From positions 1 through 64,000 of the forward strand of contig NZ_AUFE01000001.1 of NCBI RefSeq assembly GCF_000426345.1: a DNA stretch of 64,000 bases, read 5' to 3'. A program made the position numbers and the translations under genes. The number at the start of each line of letters is the position of its first letter. Within the stretch, counting starts at the first letter, position 1. The notes beneath the pieces are model-generated. The model made no database searches. It saw only the letters and a program-made list of their open reading frames with translations, and was not told where the DNA came from. Shown piece by piece: positions 51,005 through 60,089 of this stretch. Origin of the DNA: Cupriavidus phytohabitans (GTDB lineage: Bacteria > Pseudomonadota > Gammaproteobacteria > Burkholderiales > Burkholderiaceae).

Positions 51005-52005
51005 GCGTTGGCTCCCTTGCCGCCCGCGGCGATGCGCGGGTCGATAAAGCGATAGATCACATCGGTCACCAGGTTGAAGAACACCACCAGCGCCGAGGTC
51101 ACGAAGAAGATGCCGAGCAGCAGCTGGTAGTCGCGTTGCAGCAGTGCATCAAACATCAGCCGGCCGATACCCGGCCACGAGAACACGGTCTCGGTCAGCA
51201 CCGCGCCGCCGGCCATCTGGCCCAGCTGGATGCCGGCGAAGGTAATCACCGGCAGCAGCGCGTTGCGCAGCACATGCACGCGGATCACACGGCCGGCGGG
51301 AACGCCCTTGGCGCGCGCGGTCTTGACATAGTCCATGCCCATCACCTCCAGCATGGAAGCGCGCGTCAGGCGCACGTACACGGCCATGAAGAAGCAACCC
51401 AGCGATACCGTCGGCAGGATCATGTGCAGCGCCACGTCCTTGACGCGGGCCAGGCCGGTGTAGCCGGCGCCGATGGTCTCCATGCCGAAGGCAGGCAGCC
51501 AGCCGAGCACCACCGAGAACAGGATGATGGCCATCAGCGACAGCCAGAACAGCGGCGTCGCATACAGCAGCAGCGCGCCCGACATCACCGCGCTGTCGAT
51601 CCAGCGGCGACGGTTTTCGTAGCGGGTGCGGGCCGCGATCACGCCTAGCAGCACGCCCAGCACGATGGAAAAGAGGAAGGCCCCGCTCATCAGCAGGAAG
51701 GTCGCGGGCAGCCGGTCGAGGATCAGGTCCAGCACCGGCAGGTGGTTGCGATAGGAGTAGCCCAGGTCAAGCTGCGCCACGCCCTTGAGATAGATGCCGA
51801 GCTGGGTCATCACGGGCTTGTCGAGCCCGAACTGCTCGCGCAGCTGGCTGACAAAGGCGGCATCGCCGGCACCGGCTTCGCCCGCCATCACGGTGGCCGG
51901 GTCGCCCGGCGCCATCCGGATCAGGAAGAAGTTGATGACGACCACGCCAAGGACGACCACGACGGCCTTCCCGAGACGCGCGCCAAGAAAGGATAGAAAG
52001 TTCAC
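51001..52005 (-). CDS. ABC transporter permease (DppB type)
   Basis: A 334-residue permease with the typical N-terminal helix and long periplasmic loop (APGDPATVMAGE) before five more membrane segments, and an EAA loop (DYVKTARAKGVPAGRVI). The GTG at 52005 is favoured as start because GGAG lies six bases before it and the fold begins there (NFLSFLGARLG). It precedes the DppC-type gene with a four-base overlap. Confidence 0.92.
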   Translation of the reverse strand: MNFLSFLGARLGKAVVVVLGVVVINFFLIRMAPGDPATVMAGEAGAGDAAFVSQLREQFGLDKPVMTQLGIYLKGVAQLDLGYSYRNHLPVLDLILDRLPATFLLMSGAFLFSIVLGVLLGVIAARTRYENRRRWIDSAVMSGALLLYATPLFWLSLMAIILFSVVLGWLPAFGMETIGAGYTGLARVKDVALHMILPTVSLGCFFMAVYVRLTRASMLEVMGMDYVKTARAKGVPAGRVIRVHVLRNALLPVITFAGIQLGQMAGGAVLTETVFSWPGIGRLMFDALLQRDYQLLLGIFFVTSALVVFFNLVTDVIYRFIDPRIAAGGKGANA

Positions 52006-52164
52006 GGCTTGCTCCACGCTGGCGGCCGGGTCTGGCCACCACGGCACTGGGATGCAGCTGGCCCTCGCCATTCCCCATGCGGGGCGCGGCGATGGCAGCG
52101 GATTTCAGGCTTCGGGATTACCTGCCCGCGCCGGCTCAGGCGCGGACAGTGGCTCCGGTCTCGC

Positions 52165-53769
52165 TCAGTTCTTCTCGATCGAGACGTTGTCGAAGGACTC
52201 GTTCAGGCCGATGGCGGTAGTCACGAGGTTCTTGACATGCTTGCGGTACAGCGTGGGGAACTCCACCTCGAACAGGTTGGCGTTGGCCACGTCGGTCACC
52301 AGGATCTTCTGCAGCTCGCTGTACAGCTTCTGGCGCTCCGCGGTATCCATGGTCGATCCGGCCTTGGCCCACAGCTCGTCGGCCTTCGGGTTGCTGTAGC
52401 CCTGCACGTTGGCGAACGGCGTGCCCTTGACGATATTGCGCGTCACGTAGAGCCGCTCGACGCCCAGCGCGGGATCGCCGTACTGGTACGTGTAAGTGGT
52501 GGTCAGGTCGAATTCCCAGTTGCTGACGCGCGCCGACCAGGTGCCGGCATCGGCCGACTCGATGCTGACCTTGAAGCCGAGCTGCTCGAGCATCTGCTTG
52601 ACGTATTCGTCCAGGCGGTCCCAGTTGGCGCCGTACGAGGTCGACAGGATCTTGACCGGGTACTTGCCCACGTCGACGCCCGACGCCTTGACCAGCTCGC
52701 GCGCCTTCTTCAGGTTGAAGTCGTACTCGGGCATGTTCTTGTCGAAGAACAGCGTGGTCGACGAGAACGGGCTGACCGCCGGCTTGCCCATGCCGAAGAA
52801 GATGTTGTTGACGATCATCTTGCGGTTGAGCACGTGCATCACCGCCTGGCGCACCTTGACGTTGTCGAACGGCGGCTTGCGCTCATTGAGCAGCATGCTG
52901 GCCATCGGCGAGAACATTTCCCAGCCCTTGGTGGTGTATTCCACGTTGGGCAGCGCGCGCAGGCGCTTGACGTCGACGTTGTCGACATCGCCGCCGCGCA
53001 GCACCTGCACATCGCCCCTCTCGAAGGCGACCGCACGCGAGGCGGAATCCGGGATCACGTAGAACACCAGCTCATCCAGGTAAGGCTTGCCCGCTTTCCA
53101 GTAGTTGGGATTCTTCGCCAGCTTGATATAGGCGCCCTTCTTCCACTCCTTGAACATGAAGGGGCCGGTGCCGACCGGCTTCTGGTTGGCCGGGTTGTTG
53201 CGGTAGTCGGTGCCGTCGTAGATGTGCTTGGGCATCATCGGCATGGTGCCGGTCTCGAACATCGAGATGAACGGCGGGAACGGTTCCTTGAGCTTGATCT
53301 CGACGGTGCTGTCGTTGACCGCGCGGATCGACGCCATGTACTTGTTGATGACCGCGCGCGTGCGCACGTGCACGTCGCGCAGCATCTTGTCGATCGAGAA
53401 CACCACGTCGGCCGAGGTGAAGGGCTTGCCGTCGTGCCATTTCACGCCCTTCTGCAGCTCGAAGGTATAGGTCAGGCCATCCGGCGAAATGGTCCACGAC
53501 TTGGCCAGTTCCGGCTGCGGCTTCAGGTCGGGGCTGTAGGTCAGCAGGCCCTGGTAGATCTTGCCGGCGACGTACTGGGTCGGCGCCTGCGAGTTCATCG
53601 CGCTCACCAGGATCGGCGGCTCGGGCTGGACGATACCGGACAGCGTGCCGCCCTTGGTCTGGGCCATGGCATTGCCTGCCGGCAATGCCAGCGGCAGCAG
53701 CGAGAGGCCGGTGGCGGCGAGCGCCATCGACAGCACACGCTTGGTCAGTCGCATCGTGAATCGGTTCAT
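52165..53769 (-). CDS. ABC transporter periplasmic binding protein (DppA type)
   Basis: A 534-residue family 5 solute-binding protein. The signal peptide (1-36) ends in AMAQ. The mature part shows LTYTFELQKGVKWHDGKPF and later SADVVFS, the family hallmark. Such proteins bind di- and oligopeptides, but members in catabolic operons also bind other amines or acylated compounds. GAGGAAC precedes the start. A 159-bp gap to dppB could hold an internal mRNA structure, common behind abundant binding proteins. Confidence 0.93.
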   Translation of the reverse strand: MNRFTMRLTKRVLSMALAATGLSLLPLALPAGNAMAQTKGGTLSGIVQPEPPILVSAMNSQAPTQYVAGKIYQGLLTYSPDLKPQPELAKSWTISPDGLTYTFELQKGVKWHDGKPFTSADVVFSIDKMLRDVHVRTRAVINKYMASIRAVNDSTVEIKLKEPFPPFISMFETGTMPMMPKHIYDGTDYRNNPANQKPVGTGPFMFKEWKKGAYIKLAKNPNYWKAGKPYLDELVFYVIPDSASRAVAFERGDVQVLRGGDVDNVDVKRLRALPNVEYTTKGWEMFSPMASMLLNERKPPFDNVKVRQAVMHVLNRKMIVNNIFFGMGKPAVSPFSSTTLFFDKNMPEYDFNLKKARELVKASGVDVGKYPVKILSTSYGANWDRLDEYVKQMLEQLGFKVSIESADAGTWSARVSNWEFDLTTTYTYQYGDPALGVERLYVTRNIVKGTPFANVQGYSNPKADELWAKAGSTMDTAERQKLYSELQKILVTDVANANLFEVEFPTLYRKHVKNLVTTAIGLNESFDNVSIEKN

Positions 53770-53846
53770 CGGGCAGTTCCTCAGTTTGGCTCGTTTTGTT
53801 GATGGCTTCGGGATGGCAGCGCCGGTTGTGCTTGCGCGCGGCTTCT

Positions 53847-55202
53847 TCAGGCCGCGTCGCCGGCCGGTTCCACGCCGCACCAGTCCACCAGGAACTGGGC
53901 CAGCGTCGTGGTCACTCGCACCATGCTTTCCAGCGACACCGACTCGTCGATGCCGTGGATATTGCGGGCCTCGGGCCCGTAGCAGGTCACCGGCGTTTCC
54001 AGTCCGATGCGGAAATGCCTGGCATCGGTGGTTGCCGTGGTCGCCTCGCGGCGGATCGGCGTGCCATTGACCTTGCGGTGCGCTTCGCCCAGCGCCTGCA
54101 TGCTGGGCACGTCGAGGTCGAATTCGCAGCCGGGGGCGTGGAAGCCTTCATAGCGGATGCGCAGTTCAAGATTGCTGGCCAGGCGCTCGACGGTCGCGCG
54201 GATGCGCGCTTCGACCGTGGCTTTGGCCTCGTCGATATCCAAGTTGGGGAAGAAGCCGATGCGCACGCCCAGCGTGCAGGTGCACGGCACCGACGAGTTC
54301 CACTCGCCGCCCTGGATCTGGCCGAGATTGAAGTTGATCGGGTGGGCGTGGTCCCGGTACGCCGCCGGCCGGTGTTCCGGGCGGTTCCATTCGGCTTCGA
54401 GCTGGCGCAGGTCTTCCATCACCGCGATGCCGGCCTCGACCGGATTGACGCCGCTGGTCATGTAGGCCGCGTGCGCCGGCTTGCCGGTCAGGTCGATGAA
54501 CATCCAGAACACGCCGACCTGCGCGCTCATCAGGCTCTCGCCCAGCGGCTCGGGAATGATCACGGTGTCGAAGGACGCCAGCTTGCCGGCACCGACCGCG
54601 CTGCGCAGCGCGGCCACGGTGGCCAGCGCGCCGTTGCCGGTGTTCTCTTCCTCCAGCACGGCATTGAAGCCGACCGCCCCGGCCGGCTGCAGGCCCAGGC
54701 TGGCAAGCGCCTTGAACGCGGCCAGCGCGCACACGATGCCACCCTTCATATCGCCCGCGCCGCGGCCGTAGAGCCAGCCGTCCTTCACCACCGGCGCGAA
54801 CGGCGACTGGCTCCACATCGATTCCGGACCGGTCGGCACCACGTCGAGATGGCCGTTGAACAGCACCGAGCGGCCGCCCTTGCGGCCGGGCCGGTGCGTC
54901 GCCAGCAGGTTGTAGCGGCCGCCATCCGGGCAGCACGCCGGCGAATACATCGGCAGGTGGCGGATGTCCTCGGTGCGCAGCGCGATGCGCTCGGAGGGCA
55001 GGCCCAGCCCGGCCAGCGCGCCTTCGATGAAGTCCGCCGCGGGCTGCTCTTCGCCCGACGGGCTCTTGGCCGCCACGAAGCCGGACAGCGTCTCGACCAT
55101 ATAGGGCAGGAGTTCGCGCACGGCTTGCGAGAGCTCGGCGGTGGTGGGTACCGCCACCGGGTCGGAGGACGGGCTGGCCGTGAGGGAATCGGGACCTGAC
55201 AT
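53847..55202 (-). CDS. M20-family amidohydrolase (ArgE/DapE-like)
   Basis: A 451-residue metallohydrolase of the ArgE/DapE/CPG2 group. GHLDVVP with metal-binding His and Asp (near 126), GRGAGDMKGG (near 158) and EEENTGNGA (near 193) form the di-zinc site. It cleaves an N-acyl amino bond. As the first gene of the operon, next to the receptor gene and divergent to the MocR regulator, it may remove the acyl group of the imported compound. GGAG is six bases before the ATG. Confidence 0.9.
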   Translation of the reverse strand: MSGPDSLTASPSSDPVAVPTTAELSQAVRELLPYMVETLSGFVAAKSPSGEEQPAADFIEGALAGLGLPSERIALRTEDIRHLPMYSPACCPDGGRYNLLATHRPGRKGGRSVLFNGHLDVVPTGPESMWSQSPFAPVVKDGWLYGRGAGDMKGGIVCALAAFKALASLGLQPAGAVGFNAVLEEENTGNGALATVAALRSAVGAGKLASFDTVIIPEPLGESLMSAQVGVFWMFIDLTGKPAHAAYMTSGVNPVEAGIAVMEDLRQLEAEWNRPEHRPAAYRDHAHPINFNLGQIQGGEWNSSVPCTCTLGVRIGFFPNLDIDEAKATVEARIRATVERLASNLELRIRYEGFHAPGCEFDLDVPSMQALGEAHRKVNGTPIRREATTATTDARHFRIGLETPVTCYGPEARNIHGIDESVSLESMVRVTTTLAQFLVDWCGVEPAGDAA

Positions 55203-55319
55203 GAAAGCTCCTGGCAAACGTGGGCGCATGAAGGGGACGCATGAAGGGGGCGCAATGCCAACGCAGCGGGCGCCACTGACAAAAACTTCGCGATGACGCC
55301 GACCACGGATGGAAAACTA

Positions 55320-55350
55320 AACGATCGTTGGTACCATAGGTAGGTCCATA
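55320..55350. promoter_or_regulatory. Operator-like repeats upstream of the MocR gene
   Basis: A palindrome AACGATCGTT (55320-55329) is followed by two direct repeats, GGTACCATA (55330-55338) and GGTCCATA (55343-55350), starting 13 bp apart. Direct repeats of this type near the start are how MocR/GabR regulators bind. The site serves the divergent operon and the regulator. Confidence 0.5.
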
Positions 55351-55374
55351 TTCACGATATTTGCTGGAGCCACT

Positions 55375-56970
55375 TTGAAGGAAACGATTCTGTCCGAGTT
55401 GTTGCTGCAGCGGCTGGAGCGTCCGGCGGGGACGCAGGCGGAGCGCAACGGGACGCATATGAACCGCCAGCTGTATGAGCTGATTCGGCAGGAAATCCTT
55501 GCTGGCTCTATCTCCGCGGGCAGCAAGCTGCCCGCATCGCGGCTGCTGGCGACGGAGATAGCGGTTTCCCGCAATACCGTTTTGTACGCGTATGAGCAGT
55601 TGCTGGCGGAAGGCTATGTCACGGCATCGACCGGACGTGGCACCTTTGTCTCGCAGACTTTTCCCGACCATAGTGCATTGCACAAGCCCGGTGCCCGGAT
55701 TGGCACCACGCCTGTGCCCGCAGTGCAGCAAAACTCCAACCGTTTCGATCTGTCGCGACGCGGGATGCATCTCGTGTCCAATGCCGGTGCATCGGACCGG
55801 CAATGGGGCGCCTTCATGGCGGGCGTGCCCGATGTCTCGCTGTTCCCGCACGCGACCTGGGCGCGGCTGCTGAACAAGCACTGGCGCAATCCGCGCCCGG
55901 AGTTGCTGACCTACGCCCACCACGGCGGCTATATGCCGCTGCGGCGCGTGCTGGCCGAGCACCTGCGGCTGGCGCGCGCGGTACGCTGCGAGCCCGAGCA
56001 GATCATCCTGACCACCGGCATCCACCAGGCCATCGACCTGATCGCGCGCCTGCTGGCCGATCCGGGCGACAAGGCCTGGATGGAAGATCCCGGCTACTGG
56101 GGCACGCGCAGCCTGCTGACCAATGCGGGCGTCGATGTGATTCCCGTGCCGGTGGATGACGAAGGCATCGCGCCCGACGCCGCCACGCTGCAGGATCCGC
56201 CCCGCTTTATCTTTGCGACGCCCTCGCATCAGTACCCGCTTGGCACCGTGATGAGCCTGACGCGCCGGCGCATGCTGCTGGAATACGCGCGGCAGCGCGG
56301 CGCGTGGATCGTCGAGGACGACTACGACAGCGAGTTCCGCTTCGAGGGGCGGCCGCTGGCATCGCTGCAGGGCCTGGATGAGCACGACCGGGTGATCTAC
56401 ATGGGCACCTTCTCCAAGACGCTCTTTCCCGGGCTGCGCATGGGCTTCATGGTGCTGCCCAAGCCGCTGGCTCCGCATTTCGCCACCGGCCTGTCGGAAC
56501 TGTTCCGCGAGGGACAGCTGATGCAGCAGGCGGTGCTGGCGGACTTTATCGAGGAAGGCCACTACGCCACGCACCTGCGCCGCATGCGCCAGCGCTATGC
56601 GCAGCGCCAGGGCCTGCTGCGCGAGGCCATCGCCAAGCGCTTCGGCCAGGACTGGCCCACCTCCACGCATGAGGCCGGGCTGCACCTGGTGATGCATCTG
56701 CCGCCGGGCGCCGACGATCTCGGCATCAGCATGGCGGCGCGAACGCAGGGCCTGTCGGCACGTCCGCTGTCGCGTTACTACAGCAACGAGCAGCGGGCGC
56801 GGCAGGGGCTGCTGCTGGGCTACGCCTGCGTGCCGGAGGACGACATCGGCCCCGCCTTCAACAAGCTGGCCGAAGTCATCGAGCCGGCCATGGAGCACCT
56901 GGCCCGCACGCGCCAGCCGCCACGCGAATTCAGCGCGCGCATCAACCACGAAGCATGGAGCGGTGCGTGA
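55375..56970 (+). CDS. gabR: MocR/GabR-type regulator (GntR helix-turn-helix plus PLP domain)
   Basis: A 531-residue regulator: an N-terminal GntR winged helix (about 32-95: MNRQLYELIRQEILAG then SRNTVLYAYEQLLAEGYV, quoted in part) and an aminotransferase-like domain that binds PLP, with the lysine at 348 in GTFSKTLFPG. In Bacillus the GabR protein activates gabTD in response to GABA and PLP. The TTG at 55375 is the likely start: GGAG lies five bases before it, and the first 28 residues are typical of the family. It is divergent to the amine operon that contains gabT and gabD, so it most likely controls it. Confidence 0.9.
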   Translation: MKETILSELLLQRLERPAGTQAERNGTHMNRQLYELIRQEILAGSISAGSKLPASRLLATEIAVSRNTVLYAYEQLLAEGYVTASTGRGTFVSQTFPDHSALHKPGARIGTTPVPAVQQNSNRFDLSRRGMHLVSNAGASDRQWGAFMAGVPDVSLFPHATWARLLNKHWRNPRPELLTYAHHGGYMPLRRVLAEHLRLARAVRCEPEQIILTTGIHQAIDLIARLLADPGDKAWMEDPGYWGTRSLLTNAGVDVIPVPVDDEGIAPDAATLQDPPRFIFATPSHQYPLGTVMSLTRRRMLLEYARQRGAWIVEDDYDSEFRFEGRPLASLQGLDEHDRVIYMGTFSKTLFPGLRMGFMVLPKPLAPHFATGLSELFREGQLMQQAVLADFIEEGHYATHLRRMRQRYAQRQGLLREAIAKRFGQDWPTSTHEAGLHLVMHLPPGADDLGISMAARTQGLSARPLSRYYSNEQRARQGLLLGYACVPEDDIGPAFNKLAEVIEPAMEHLARTRQPPREFSARINHEAWSGA

Positions 56971-57122
56971 CGAGGCAGGATGGCGCGCGGCGTGGTGCCA
57001 CCGCGCCGGCGCCGATTGGCTCTTATCATCGTGCGCGGCCTTGCCCTAGCATTCGTGGCTGCGCATAAGCGCGCTGCCCGCTCTCTTTCGCTCCACCGAC
57101 TCCCTTAACCGGAAAGACCCCG

Positions 57123-58541
57123 ATGGCACCCGTGCAAGACCCCTCAGCCCTGCTGGCCGAACTGGCCGGCGTCCTCGATCCCGCCGGCCTGCAGGCTGGC
57201 GATGCCATCGAAACCCGCTTCCGCAAGGACTGGTATGCACCGCTGGATCCGCAGCCGCCAGTTGCGGTGGCACGGCCGCGCAGCACGGCCGAGGTGTCTG
57301 CGGTGCTGGCCATCTGCAATCGCCACCGGCAGCCGGTGGTACCGCAGGGTGGGCTGACCGGCCTGGCGGGCGCCGCCACGCCCGGCGGCGGTGAACTGGT
57401 GCTGTCGCTCGAGCGCATGCGCGGCGTGGAAGAGATCGACGCGCAGGCCGGCACCATGACCGTGCTGGCCGGCACCACGCTGCAGGCCGCGCAGGACGCC
57501 GCGCGCGCGGCGGACTGGCTCTTTCCGGTGGACCTGGGCGCGCGCGGCAGCTGCCAGATCGGCGGCAATATCGCCACCAACGCGGGCGGCAACCGTGTGA
57601 TCCGCTACGGCATGATGCGCGAGCAGGTGCTTGGTCTGGAGGCGGTGCTGGCCGACGGCACCGTGGTCAGCTCGCTCAACAAGATGCAGAAGAACAACGC
57701 TGGCTACGATCTGCGCCAGCTCTTCATCGGCAGCGAAGGCACGCTCGGCGTGATTACGCGCGCGGTGCTGCGCCTGGCGCCGCTGCCGAGCTGCACGCAA
57801 ACCGCGCTGTGCGCGCTGCGCAGCTACGAAGACGTGGTGGCGCTGCTGCGCCATGCGCAGCGCCGGCTGTCCGGCCGGGTCTCGGCGTTCGAGGCGATGT
57901 GGGCCGATTTCTATGAACTGGTCACGACGCGCGTGCCCGGCGTGCGTGCCCCGCTGCCGGCCGGCTCGCCGTTCTACGTGCTGGTCGACCTGCAGGGCAA
58001 CGACGCCGAACAGGACGGCGCGGCCTTCGAGGCCATGCTGGAAACGGCCATGGAAGCCGGCCTGATCACCGACGCCGCGGTGGCATCCAGCGAGAAGGAA
58101 GCGGAAAGCTTCTGGAAGCTGCGCGATGCGGTCGCGGAGTTCCCGGTGATGTGGGCGCCCAATGCCGCCTACGACGTGAGCCTGCCGATCGGCCAGATCG
58201 GCCGCTTCGCCGAGAGCCTGCGCGCGGCGGTGCTGGCGCGCTGGCCGCACGCCGAGCTGGTCAACTTCGGGCATGTGGGCGACAGCAACCTGCATGTCAG
58301 TGTCTATCTCCCCGGCGCGACGGCCGAGGACTTTCCCGAGCATGAGATCAGCGAGGTGCTCTACCCCAAGGTGCGCGAGTTCGACGGCAGCATTTCCGCC
58401 GAGCATGGCATCGGCACGCACAAGAAGCCCTTCCTCGGGCATTCGCGCACGCCGGAGGCGCTGGGGCTGATGCGGCTGCTCAAGCGGTCGCTGGACCCGA
58501 ACGGGATTCTTTGTCCGGGGCGGGTGATTGATGTGGAGTGA
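57123..58541 (+). CDS. FAD-linked 2-hydroxyacid dehydrogenase (GlcD/D-lactate type)
   Basis: A 472-residue flavoenzyme with an N-terminal FAD-binding domain and the FAD-oxidase C-terminal domain. Signs are VPQGGLTGLAGA (near 78), GSCQIGGNIATNAGGNRVIR cut to GGNIATNAGG (near 148) and the C-terminal SAEHGIGTHKK with its histidine cluster and NFGHVGDSNLH. It oxidises a D-2-hydroxyacid such as D-lactate or 2-hydroxyglutarate and passes electrons to an acceptor. It converges with the gentisate operon and may be unrelated to it. Confidence 0.9.
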   Translation: MAPVQDPSALLAELAGVLDPAGLQAGDAIETRFRKDWYAPLDPQPPVAVARPRSTAEVSAVLAICNRHRQPVVPQGGLTGLAGAATPGGGELVLSLERMRGVEEIDAQAGTMTVLAGTTLQAAQDAARAADWLFPVDLGARGSCQIGGNIATNAGGNRVIRYGMMREQVLGLEAVLADGTVVSSLNKMQKNNAGYDLRQLFIGSEGTLGVITRAVLRLAPLPSCTQTALCALRSYEDVVALLRHAQRRLSGRVSAFEAMWADFYELVTTRVPGVRAPLPAGSPFYVLVDLQGNDAEQDGAAFEAMLETAMEAGLITDAAVASSEKEAESFWKLRDAVAEFPVMWAPNAAYDVSLPIGQIGRFAESLRAAVLARWPHAELVNFGHVGDSNLHVSVYLPGATAEDFPEHEISEVLYPKVREFDGSISAEHGIGTHKKPFLGHSRTPEALGLMRLLKRSLDPNGILCPGRVIDVE

Positions 58542-58587
58542 CAAGCTTCATGTCACGCCTCAAGCCCTAAAATTTCCCGTTTGGGTG

Positions 58588-58615
58588 CTCCCTCTCCCGC
58601 TTGCGGGAGAGGGAG
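58588..58615. terminator. Strong stem-loop between convergent genes
   Basis: CTCCCTCTCCCGC (58588-58600) pairs perfectly with GCGGGAGAGGGAG (58603-58615) around a two-base loop. It stands between the converging dehydrogenase and transporter genes. There is no T-run, but this GC-rich hairpin type is widespread between convergent genes in Burkholderiales and Xanthomonadales, where it may act as a two-way stop. Confidence 0.65.
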
Positions 58616-58637
58616 AAAACCAAGCGGATTGGCGTAG

Positions 58638-59978
58638 TCAAACCGCCAGCCGCCCCGCCACCCGCTCCCGCCTGACCACCCCCAGCGAGAACATCGACAC
58701 CCCCGCGATCAGCGCCGGGACGCCGACCAGCACGAACAGCGCCGGCATCCCCAGCCCCATCGACAGCATGGTGGCGCCGCCCACAGAGCCCAGCACCGAG
58801 CCGATGCGCCCCACCCCGTTTGCCCAGCTCACGCCAGTGGCACGGCAATCAGTCGGATAGAAGCTGGCCGACAACGCATTGGCCCCCACCTGCGACCCGG
58901 AGATGCAGAACCCCGCGAGGAACACCGCAAGCCCCGCGGCAACCGGCTCGGACGCAAAACTGCCCACCGCCGCGATGCACACCGCTGCCAGCGAATAGCT
59001 GGAAGCCAGCACGTAGTGCGGATTGATCCGGTCCATCAGCCAGCCCAGCGCGATGGCGCCCACGGTGCCGCCGACCTGGAACATGGTGGTCACCAGTGCT
59101 GCCGTGCGCAGCGAATGCCCGGTGCCGCGCAGCAGCGTCGGCAGCCAGCTCGACAGCAGGTAGATCACCAGCAGGCTCATGAAGAACGTCAGCCAGAACA
59201 GCAGCGTGCCGCGCAGCAGCTCGGGGCGGAACAGGTGCCGCACGGGCGAGGTGGTGGCGCGCTGCTCGCTTACGGCGAAGGTGGCGCTGCTCAGGTCTTC
59301 ATGCGGGGCGATCTTCTGCAGCGTGGCGACAATGCGCTCGCGCGACTTGCCAGTCATCACCAGGTAGCGCACCGATTCCGGCAGCATCCAGACCAATGCC
59401 ACCGCCAGCAGCAGCGGCAGCACGCCGCCCGCCACCAGCACCGAGCGCCAGCCGAAGGCATCGATCAGACCGGCCGAGGCCAGGCCGCCGAAGGCGGAGC
59501 CCAGCGTGAAGCCGCAGAACATGGTGGTGACGAGGAAGGAGCGCCGCTTGTCGGGGCAGAATTCGGAGGTCAGCGTGATCGCGTTGGGCATGGCGCCGCC
59601 CAGGCCCAGGCCGGTCAGGAAGCGCAGCAGCACCAGCGTCCACAGATCTTGCGACCACGCCGAAGCCAGGCTGGCCGCGCCGAAGAACAGCACCGACAGC
59701 ACCAGCACGCCCTTGCGGCCGAAGCGGTCGGCGAGCGGGCCGAACAGGAAGGCGCCGGCCATCAGGCCGCCCAGCCCGGCGCCGAACAGCGGCGCGAGCT
59801 GTGCCGGCGTCAGCTGCCATTCCGCGCGGATGGCGGGCGCGATAAAGCCGATCGCGGCGGTATCGAAGCCGTCGACCGCGACGATCAGGAAGCACAGTAC
59901 GACGATGGTCACCTGGAACGCCGACAGCGGCTGGCGGTCGATGAACGCGGTGACGTTGAGCGGTTGGCTGGCAGGCAT
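58638..59978 (-). CDS. MFS transporter, aromatic acid:H+ symporter family
   Basis: A 446-residue major facilitator with 12 hydrophobic segments. The AAHS-family signs are visible: DGFDTAAIGFIAP in helix 1 and GPLADRFGRKGVL in the loop between helices 2 and 3. It is in the gentisate operon and should import 3-hydroxybenzoate or gentisate. The ribosome site AGGAGGAGACACC is very strong. It lies downstream of the hydroxylase gene by 111 bp. Confidence 0.9.
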   Translation of the reverse strand: MPASQPLNVTAFIDRQPLSAFQVTIVVLCFLIVAVDGFDTAAIGFIAPAIRAEWQLTPAQLAPLFGAGLGGLMAGAFLFGPLADRFGRKGVLVLSVLFFGAASLASAWSQDLWTLVLLRFLTGLGLGGAMPNAITLTSEFCPDKRRSFLVTTMFCGFTLGSAFGGLASAGLIDAFGWRSVLVAGGVLPLLLAVALVWMLPESVRYLVMTGKSRERIVATLQKIAPHEDLSSATFAVSEQRATTSPVRHLFRPELLRGTLLFWLTFFMSLLVIYLLSSWLPTLLRGTGHSLRTAALVTTMFQVGGTVGAIALGWLMDRINPHYVLASSYSLAAVCIAAVGSFASEPVAAGLAVFLAGFCISGSQVGANALSASFYPTDCRATGVSWANGVGRIGSVLGSVGGATMLSMGLGMPALFVLVGVPALIAGVSMFSLGVVRRERVAGRLAV

Positions 59979-60089
59979 GGTGTCTCCTCCTTGTTGCCAG
60001 GATCAGGGGCGAGAGAGGGCCGGCGGCTTCGTCGGCCGCCAGCTCGCTATCAGGGTTTTCAGCGCGGAGAGAACGCCGCGCTCAGCGGC

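Noticed and set aside
58588-58615. Hairpin as an insertion element end
   Set aside because: Only one short perfect palindrome is present, with no target duplication; a transcription stop between convergent genes explains it better.
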